From RYN-133 sp963754285 (GTDB lineage: Bacteria; Actinomycetota; Actinomycetes; Mycobacteriales; Jatrophihabitantaceae): 64,000 bases of DNA. Of this stretch, positions 58,702-64,000 are shown piece by piece. Below the pieces are notes generated by a model that searched no databases, was not told the DNA's origin, and was given only the letters and a program-made list of their open reading frames with translations. Every line of letters starts with the position of its first letter. The stretch's first letter is position 1. A program made the translations under genes and the position numbers. The stretch lies in the NCBI GenBank assembly GCA_963754285.1, contig CAVWFN010000020.1, positions 1 through 64,000 on the forward strand, read 5' to 3'.

Positions 58702-59659
58702 GGCGGATCCTCGGGTCCAGAATGCCGTAGAGAATGTCGGCGACCAGGTTGAAGATGATCACGATCGCGGCGGTCACGAGTAGCCAGCCCAGCATCACGT
58801 TGAAGTCGATGTTCTGGAGCGCCTGGATGAACAGGTTGCCCATACCGTGCCACTGGAACACGTACTCGGTGACGATGGCACCGCCGAGCAGAGCCGCCGC
58901 GTCGAGCGCGGTCACCGTCGTCAGCGGAATCAACGCGGTACGCAGGGCATGGCGCACCATCACGCGCCGCGGGCTCAGACCCTTGGCACGAGCCAGCCGA
59001 ACATAGTCACTGTTGAGCACCTCCAGCATCGAGGCGCGGGTGAATCGCGACCACGATGCGTAGGACACCAGGCCGAGCGTGATGACGGGCAGCAGCAACT
59101 GCGCGAGCAGATAATGCGGGCTCGTCCAGGAGTCTGGTTCGTACAAGGTCAAGAAGACCTGGCTGCCCACCTTCTCGTTGAACCAGACACCGCCCTGCTT
59201 GAGAAGCAGCGCCAGCCAGAAGGTCGGCATCGACAAGAAGATGAAGCCGAGGAACGTGGTCGAGTAGTCGACCACGCTGTACTGGCGCACAGCGCTCAGC
59301 ACGCCGGTGATTATCGCGAGGAGCAGCGCGAGGACGACCACACACAGCACAAGTCGGGTTGTCACCCACAGCGCGCTGAACACATCGCTTCGCACGTTGT
59401 CATGGCCCTGCACCGGCTCGCCGAAGTTCCAGTGCAAGACGATGTTCGAGATCCAGTGCCAGTACTGCGCCAGCCACGGGCGGTCGAGCCACAGGCGGTG
59501 GGCCTCGTCGTCGATCAGAGCTTTGGGAGGGAGCGGATGCCGCCCCTTCAGATACTGCAACGGGTCGCCGGACAGCTTGACGATGATGAACGTCAGGACC
59601 GTCGAGGCAATCAGCACCGGGATGGAGATCAGCAGTCTCCGGATCACGAATACCAACAT
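58694..59659 (-). CDS. oppB: Oligopeptide ABC transporter permease OppB type
   Basis: A 321-residue permease: MLVFVIRRLLISIPVLIASTVLTFIIVKLSGDPL is the OppB opening. LDRPWLAQYWHWISNIV, then TM helices and the EAA motif SDYVRLARAKGLSPRRVMVRHALRTALIPLTTVTALDAAALLGGAIVTEYVFQWHGMGNLF complete it. An insertion around residues 165-200 (KQGGVWFNEKVGSQVFLTLYEP) faces outside. Separated from oppA by 108 bp that contain a strong hairpin. Confidence 0.94.
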   Translation of the reverse strand: MLVFVIRRLLISIPVLIASTVLTFIIVKLSGDPLQYLKGRHPLPPKALIDDEAHRLWLDRPWLAQYWHWISNIVLHWNFGEPVQGHDNVRSDVFSALWVTTRLVLCVVVLALLLAIITGVLSAVRQYSVVDYSTTFLGFIFLSMPTFWLALLLKQGGVWFNEKVGSQVFLTLYEPDSWTSPHYLLAQLLLPVITLGLVSYASWSRFTRASMLEVLNSDYVRLARAKGLSPRRVMVRHALRTALIPLTTVTALDAAALLGGAIVTEYVFQWHGMGNLFIQALQNIDFNVMLGWLLVTAAIVIIFNLVADILYGILDPRIRHA

Positions 59660-59685
59660 GGGTGGCGTTGACCTCCGAATCCGCT

Positions 59686-59719
59686 CGGTCCCCGGGGAGC
59701 GGTTGCTCCCCGGGGACCG
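59686..59719 (-). terminator. Strong hairpin between oppA and oppB
   Basis: CGGTCCCCGGGGAGC and GCTCCCCGGGGACCG form a perfect 15-bp stem with a GGTT loop. It lies 48 bases after the oppA stop and 26 bases before the oppB start. Such intra-operon hairpins usually leave the binding protein in excess over the membrane parts, by partial termination or by 3' protection of the oppA mRNA. Confidence 0.72.
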
Positions 59720-59767
59720 ACGAGGTAGCCGGGTCGCCCCAGCCTAAACCTTGCAGGCCGAGGCGGC

Positions 59768-61513
59768 TCAGGAAGCCTTGAAGCCCCAGTCTTGGACCGT
59801 AACCGGCGGACCGTTGCTCGTCGCGTTGTCGCGGATGTTCACGACGTTGTTGTACGCGGCGAGGAACGTCGGCTTCTGGTACAGCGGCAACTCGTAGGCG
59901 TCCTTCGTGATGTCCACGTCGGCCTCGTTCATGAGCTTCTGCACCATCGCCGGGTCAGTCTCGCTGCCGGCCTCGTTGAGCAGCTTCTCCGCGGCCGGGT
60001 CGTTGTTCGCGCCGTAGTCGGCGCCACCCTTGAGCTCGTAGATCTGCTGCGCACCGGCGACCACGTACGGGCCACCGACCCAGGCGAACACGATGATGTC
60101 GTAGTTGCCCGTGCCGAGCTCGGACAGGTCCGAGGTCGTCTTCAGCGTGACCGGGATACCCAGCTGCTTGAGCGTGTTCTGGACAACCGTGCACTCGGTC
60201 TGGCGGTCGGTGTTGCCCTCGGAGTAGGTGCAGCGCAGCGTGACTGCCTTGCCGTCCTTGGTCTTCAGGGCGGTGCCCACACCGGTGTAGCCGGCCTTCG
60301 TGAGCATGTCCTTGGCCGCCGAGACGTCACCGGAACCCTGCTTGGTCGCAGTCACGTTGTCCTGGTAGCCAGGCTGGCCAGGCACGTAGATGTGGCTGTT
60401 CAGCGGCTGGGCGCCGTTGACGAACGTGCCGATCGTGCGGGCGATGATCGCCTGACGGTCGATCGCGGTGTAGATCGCGGTACGCAGCACCTTGTCCGAG
60501 AGGAACTGGTTCTTCTCGTTGAACTCGAAGTGCTCCCAGACCAGACCCTTGCCCAGGTAGTAGTTGATGCCCTGGATCTTCTTGACCTGCGCGACAAGGT
60601 CCTGGTTCGGCTGCGGGTAGATCGCCTGAACCTCCTTGTTCTGCAGCGCCGTCGGCTCCTGCGTCTGGTCGGTGATGATCTGGAACTTCAGCGAGTCGAG
60701 GCTCGGCTTGACCGCGCCGTACCACTTCGGGTTCGGCGTCTCGGTGATCGACGTGTCCTTCTGGTAGTTCGAGATCATGTACGGACCGGCCGAGTAGTTC
60801 GGCACGTTCTTGTCGAACCACTGGAACGAGGTGTTCAGGCCGGTCGCACCGCTCGTCCCACCGTGCATGGCGGCGATGTGCGCCGGCAGCAGCGGGCCGA
60901 ACATGATCTTCCAGTCGGCGAACGGCTTCTTCATCACGACAGTGACGGTCTTGCCGCCGTCAGAGCCGGTGATCGAGGCGATCTGGTTGTAGCCGGACGC
61001 GCTCGCCGCGCCGCACTTCGGGCACGTCGTGCCGTCGCTGACGTCCTTCATGTAGTTGAAGTCGTCGAAGCTGACGGGCGTGCCGTCGCTCCATACAGCC
61101 TTCGGGCTGATCTTGTACACCAGCGTCTGCGGGTTCGACTTGGTCTGCTCGGCCGACGTCATCAGGTCGGTGTTGAGGTGCGGCTGAAGGTCGGACTCGC
61201 TCAGGAACACACTGGGGAGCAGGCCGTCCTCGACCTCGGCGACCTCGAAGACGTTCGAGGGCGAGTAGACCTGGTTCCAGCCCGGAATGGTCTTCTCGAG
61301 GACATAGGTGAGGTTGCCACCCTGCTTGGTCTTGCCGCTGTTACAGGTCAACGGCTGCGTCGCGCAGTTGCTCATCGCGCCGCTGCCCTCGGTGCCGGCT
61401 GTGACGCCGCTGGTGCTGGTACCGCCACCGCCGCTACTCGTGGAGCAGGCGGTGAGCCCCAGCAGGACCGCGGTCGCCGCGGCGACCAGCGCTCTTCCCT
61501 TTTGGACCTTCAC
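59768..61513 (-). CDS. oppA: Oligopeptide ABC transporter substrate-binding lipoprotein
   Basis: A 581-residue family 5 solute-binding protein. The signal KGRALVAAATAVLLGLTAC gives a lipobox with the lipidated Cys, followed by a Ser/Gly/Thr linker. The ligand domains show GGNLTYVLEKTIPGWNQVYSP, ISPKAVWSDGTPVSFDDFNYM, VTVVMKKPFADWKIMFGPLLPAHI, HFEFNEKNQFLSDKVLRTAIYTAIDRQAI and DYGANNDPAAEKLLNEAG. GTG 61513 follows AGGAGG by 9 bases. The cysteines CPKCGAAS in the middle are unusual for this family and might form a disulfide or bind metal. The cargo is probably a peptide. Confidence 0.93.
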   Translation of the reverse strand: MKVQKGRALVAAATAVLLGLTACSTSSGGGGTSTSGVTAGTEGSGAMSNCATQPLTCNSGKTKQGGNLTYVLEKTIPGWNQVYSPSNVFEVAEVEDGLLPSVFLSESDLQPHLNTDLMTSAEQTKSNPQTLVYKISPKAVWSDGTPVSFDDFNYMKDVSDGTTCPKCGAASASGYNQIASITGSDGGKTVTVVMKKPFADWKIMFGPLLPAHIAAMHGGTSGATGLNTSFQWFDKNVPNYSAGPYMISNYQKDTSITETPNPKWYGAVKPSLDSLKFQIITDQTQEPTALQNKEVQAIYPQPNQDLVAQVKKIQGINYYLGKGLVWEHFEFNEKNQFLSDKVLRTAIYTAIDRQAIIARTIGTFVNGAQPLNSHIYVPGQPGYQDNVTATKQGSGDVSAAKDMLTKAGYTGVGTALKTKDGKAVTLRCTYSEGNTDRQTECTVVQNTLKQLGIPVTLKTTSDLSELGTGNYDIIVFAWVGGPYVVAGAQQIYELKGGADYGANNDPAAEKLLNEAGSETDPAMVQKLMNEADVDITKDAYELPLYQKPTFLAAYNNVVNIRDNATSNGPPVTVQDWGFKAS

Positions 61514-61654
61514 TGGTGAGTGCCTCCTGTGATGCTGTCCGTCGACGATCTGCCGACGGGCCACTGTCGAACTCAAGTCGTTGGCGCTTGCTCGTGGCAA
61601 GGACGCCCACTGATCGTTACCAAGAGTTGATACGGGTGAGATTCGGGCGTGTCG

Positions 61655-62440
61655 CTAGCTGCCCGAAGTCGTGCTTGGTGCCCCGGCGCGCCGGTCCCGG
61701 AGGAACGGCAACGTGCTGCGCGTGTGCGAGACAGTAGCCGTATCGATGTCGGCGGTCACTACCGACTCCCCCGCGGGGCACTGCGCCACCACCCGTCCGA
61801 GCGGATCGATGAGCGCGGAATCGCCGACGTGGTCGAGGTTTTTGACCGCACCGACGCGGTTCACGCCGATCACGTAGGCCTGGTTCTCGATCGCCCGGGC
61901 ACGAAGAAGAATCTGCCAGTGCTCGCGCCGCGGCTCGGGCCAGTTGGCGACGACGACGTAGGCGTCCGTGTGCTCGGCCAGGGCCCAGAATTCGTCCGAG
62001 AAGCGCAGGTCATAACAGACGAAAACCGACATTCGGAACGAATCGATGTCGACAGTCAGGAAGTCCTCGCCGGCGGTGTAGTGCTTGTCCTCCCCGGCGT
62101 AGCCGAAGGGATGAATTTTCGCGTAGCGCCGCACACTGCCGTCCGGCGCGGCGACGATCGCGTTGTTGCGGTAGTTGCCGTCACTGCCCCGCTGGGCGAG
62201 CGAGCCGATGAGATAGGCGTCGTGTTCGCGGGCCTGCGCCACGAGGAACTGCTCGCTCGGTCCCCCCTCGTCCTCGGCGATGCGTTCGGGCTGCATCGAG
62301 AAGCCGGTCGCGAACATCTCGGCCAGCACGATCAGTCGCGCGCCGTCGGCCGCCGCCTTCGCGATCATCGGACGCACGTGCTCGCGGGTTGCCTCGGCGT
62401 CCTCCCACACGATGTCGTGCTGGACGAGGGCGACTTTCAT
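61655..62440 (-). CDS. Carbon-nitrogen hydrolase, omega-amidase-like
   Basis: A 261-residue nitrilase-superfamily amidase. The Glu-Lys-Cys triad is seen as VLAEMFATGFSM, RYAKIHPFGYAGEDKHYTAG and VFVCYDLRFSDEFWALA. The C-terminal region has RAIENQAYVIGVNRVG. It is coupled by ATGA to the aminotransferase gene before it. This pair matches the glutamine transaminase/omega-amidase (Nit2/YafV) pathway, where the amidase hydrolyses alpha-ketoglutaramate made when glutamine donates its amino group. The role is inferred from family and pairing. Confidence 0.88.
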   Translation of the reverse strand: MKVALVQHDIVWEDAEATREHVRPMIAKAAADGARLIVLAEMFATGFSMQPERIAEDEGGPSEQFLVAQAREHDAYLIGSLAQRGSDGNYRNNAIVAAPDGSVRRYAKIHPFGYAGEDKHYTAGEDFLTVDIDSFRMSVFVCYDLRFSDEFWALAEHTDAYVVVANWPEPRREHWQILLRARAIENQAYVIGVNRVGAVKNLDHVGDSALIDPLGRVVAQCPAGESVVTADIDTATVSHTRSTLPFLRDRRAGAPSTTSGS

Positions 62441-63573
62441 GTCAGCTCCTTCAGCCGGGTGAGCGCTTCGTGCAGAACGTCCGGACGTTTGCAGAACGCG
62501 AACCGGACCAGGTGATCGCCGGCGTCCGAGTCGTAGAACACGCTGCTCGGGATGGCGACCACACCGACGCGCTCGGGCAGCTCGCGGCAGAACTGCACGG
62601 CGTCGCGTCCGACGTCGACGGTGGCGAAGTAGGTCGCCTGTGGGCGGACGACGTCGAAGCCGAGCTGTTCGAGGCCGTCGCACAGGATGTCGCGTTGCTG
62701 CTCGAGTTGTGCGGCGATGCCCTGGGGAACCGTGGCAAGGGCTTGCGCAATCGCGGGTTGGAACGGTGCTCCGTTGACGTAGGTGAGGAACTGCTTCACG
62801 GTGCGCACTGCGGTGAGCAGGTGCGGCGGAGCGCAGACCCAGCCGATCTTCCAGCCGGTGACGCTGAACGTCTTGCCTGCGCTGGAGATCGTGACCGTGC
62901 GCTCGCGCATCCCGGGCAATGTCGCGAGCGGCACGTGCCGGCGTCCGTCGAAGGTCAGATGTTCGTAGACCTCGTCGCAGATGACGACGAGATCGTGTTC
63001 GCGTGCAAGGTTGGCGACGATTTCGAGTTCGTCGGGCGTGAACACCTTGCCCGTCGGGTTGTGCGGAGTGTTGAGCAGGATCGCCTTGGTGCGCGGCGTG
63101 ATCGCCGTTGCGAGTTCTGCTCGGTCGAAGCTCCAGCCGTCGCCGTCGCGGTGCAGCGTGACCGTGCGCCGCGTCGCGCCGCCGAGTGCGATGCAGGCGG
63201 TGTACGAGTCGTAGTACGGCTCGAACACGACGACCTCGTCGCCGGGGCCCGCGAGCGCCATCAGGCTCGCCGCGATCGCTTCGGTGGCGCCGGCGGTGAC
63301 GAGCACTTCGGTGTCGGGGTCGTAGTCGAGTCCGTAGTAGCGCTGCTGGTGCGCGGCGACGGCGTTGCGCAGTTCCGGGACGCCCGGGCCGGGCGGGTAT
63401 TGGTTGTGGCCGGTGCGGATCGCCTCGACCGCGGCCTCGAGCAACTCACTCGGTCCGTCCGTGTCGGGAAAGCCCTGGCCGAGATTCACGCTGCCGGTGC
63501 GCACTGCGAGCGCCGACATCTCGGCGAAGATCGTCGTCCCGAAACCACGCATCCGCTCGACCAGTTCCGCCAC
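62437..63573 (-). CDS. Aminotransferase class I/II (methionine/glutamine transaminase or DapC-like)
   Basis: A 378-residue fold-type I PLP enzyme: MRGFGTTIFAEMSALAVRTGSVNLGQGFPDTDGPSELLEAAVEAIRTGHNQYPPGPG. ATEAIAASLMALAGPGDEVVVFEPYYDSYTACIALGGA and NTPHNPTGKVFTPDELEIVANLAREHDLVVICDEVYEHLTFDG line PLP; the Schiff-base Lys is in SSAGKTFSVTGWKIGW. It resembles YbdL/KAT enzymes and also Rv0858c, which has been called DapC. The coupled omega-amidase gene favours a keto-acid transaminase that uses glutamine, for example in methionine salvage. GTG or ATG start at 63573. Confidence 0.88.
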   Translation of the reverse strand: MAELVERMRGFGTTIFAEMSALAVRTGSVNLGQGFPDTDGPSELLEAAVEAIRTGHNQYPPGPGVPELRNAVAAHQQRYYGLDYDPDTEVLVTAGATEAIAASLMALAGPGDEVVVFEPYYDSYTACIALGGATRRTVTLHRDGDGWSFDRAELATAITPRTKAILLNTPHNPTGKVFTPDELEIVANLAREHDLVVICDEVYEHLTFDGRRHVPLATLPGMRERTVTISSAGKTFSVTGWKIGWVCAPPHLLTAVRTVKQFLTYVNGAPFQPAIAQALATVPQGIAAQLEQQRDILCDGLEQLGFDVVRPQATYFATVDVGRDAVQFCRELPERVGVVAIPSSVFYDSDAGDHLVRFAFCKRPDVLHEALTRLKELT

Positions 63574-63598
63574 CCGCCGACCCTAACCCCGCCCCTTT

Positions 63599-63661
63599 CG
63601 ACTTTGACCCTCTAACGGTTGTGATCGGGGACGGGCAGCAGCCAATAGAGGGTCAAAGTCG
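63599..63661. repeat. Large inverted repeat CGACTTTGACCCTCTA...TAGAGGGTCAAAGTCG
   Basis: Perfect 16-base arms (63599-63614 and 63646-63661) enclose a 31-base loop. The internal AACGGTTGTGATCGGGG and the right arm match the element at 8,305-8,356. Here it lies between divergent genes, 26 bp from the aminotransferase start and 50 bp before the AbiEi-like gene, so it is not a simple terminator. Confidence 0.65.
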
Positions 63662-63710
63662 GACTGTGGATAACCGTCGATCGGCTGTAGCAAGGGCTCA
63701 CGGTGTTCGC

Positions 63711-64000
63711 ATGCGCTCATTTCCACAGCACACCTTCGCGCAGTGCGGCGTGTTCACCGGCCGGCAGGCAGCCAGTGACGGCTGGACTCGTCCGGCGCTT
63801 CGCTGGGCCGTGCATTCGCGCGTGCTCGAGCAACCGCGTCGAGGGACCTATCGGGTCTGCGAGCCGCTTGGCGTCGACCGCTTCGAATATGAACGGTGGT
63901 CACACGCGGCGCCGGCGATCGCTGCAGCCTTGATGACACCTGGCGCGATGGCATCGCATTCGGCCGCCGCAGTCCTTCATCGCCTCCCACTCGCGTTCAC
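63711..64000 (+). CDS. AbiEi-like / DUF559-associated protein, N-terminal part (runs off the window)
   Basis: The first ~96 residues of a frame that continues beyond the window. It reads QHTFAQCGVFTGRQAASDGW, then TRPALRWAVHSRVLEQPRRG, TYRVCEPLGVDRFEYERWSH and AAPAIAAALMTPGAMASHSA, ending AAVLHRLPLAF. This is the winged-helix plus linker of type IV AbiEi antitoxin-like proteins (pattern: G-x-F-T-R-x-Q-A, R-G-x-Y-R-V, S-H-x-S-A-A-x-L-H-x-L-P). Many actinobacterial members continue into a DUF559 nuclease-like domain, and a partner toxin is often absent. ATG 63711 is the first in frame. Confidence 0.7.
   Translation, partial: MRSFPQHTFAQCGVFTGRQAASDGWTRPALRWAVHSRVLEQPRRGTYRVCEPLGVDRFEYERWSHAAPAIAAALMTPGAMASHSAAAVLHRLPLAF

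Overview
The window is a dense, high-GC, protein-coding stretch of an actinobacterial chromosome. It carries MtrAB-LpqB, WhiB, the mycothiol enzyme MshB, a mycothiol-type DinB/MDMPI protein, DUF3117, DUF3499, an actinobacterial DapD and GlgC/GlgA of the mycobacterial type. Two blocks keep the gene order of Mycobacterium tuberculosis. Positions 1-19,700 match secA1-HPF-comF-lpqB-mtrB-mtrA-sahH-manA-manB-whiB2 (Rv3240c-Rv3260c). Positions about 40,000-55,400 resemble glgC/glgA, DUF3117, tag, DivIVA-like, LOG, dapE/dapD, fdxC and mshB (Rv1170-Rv1213). The host is an actinobacterium but I cannot name the genus. I saw no rRNA, tRNA, CRISPR array, insertion sequence or prophage.

Layout. 1-6.2 kb: secA 5' end, hpf, comF and lpqB (both with broken reading frames), mtrB, mtrA. 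6.3-8.3 kb: secreted SGNH hydrolase, then a three-gene module of a four-helix membrane protein (DUF6529-like), a Tat-exported Rieske protein and a 24-residue membrane peptide. 8.4-12.5 kb: an in-frame MerR-SAH hydrolase gene, a flavohaemoglobin-like protein and a PPOX flavoprotein. 12.5-17.7 kb: manA, a CDF transporter, a SIS-domain protein, Trm112-like, manB and DUF3499. 17.7-19.7 kb: a degenerate zincin, an uncharacterised secreted protein preceded by tandem repeats, and whiB. 19.7-27.1 kb: LysR with a divergent aldehyde dehydrogenase, two tandem lipoprotein sulfatases, MDMPI, PPOX and CsbD. 27.2-30.5 kb: a transglutaminase/alpha-E/circularly permuted ATP-grasp operon whose ATP-grasp protein ends in ten glutamines. 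31-39 kb: DinB, dapC, a fused FAD/Fe-S oxidase, a polar amino-acid ABC transporter and a DAO-type oxidase. 39-46 kb: glgC, glgA, a Zur-like regulator, PTH2, leucyl aminopeptidase, DUF3117, a PaaG-like isomerase, tag and a DivIVA-like protein. 46-55 kb: enoyl-CoA hydratase, a COG4705-type membrane protein, two LOG proteins, dapE, dapD, a lysozyme-like exported protein, fdxC, GNAT, DUF1269, a membrane protein and mshB. 55-61.6 kb: a complete oligopeptide ABC transporter. 61.6-64 kb: a nitrilase/aminotransferase pair (probable omega-amidase pathway) and the start of an AbiEi-like gene.

Most genes sit in tight operons with 4-bp ATGA or GTGA overlaps, which I used to fix many starts. The most unusual points are four. 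The MerR DNA-binding domain is continuous in frame with full-length SAH hydrolase, with a strong internal ribosome-binding site at the junction. About ten frame breaks are confined to comF and lpqB while the rest of the window is intact. The Rieske/four-helix/microprotein trio looks like an undescribed electron-transfer unit. Intergenic DNA carries several palindromes and repeats, including a 68-bp near-perfect palindrome and an element found at both 8.3 kb and 63.6 kb.
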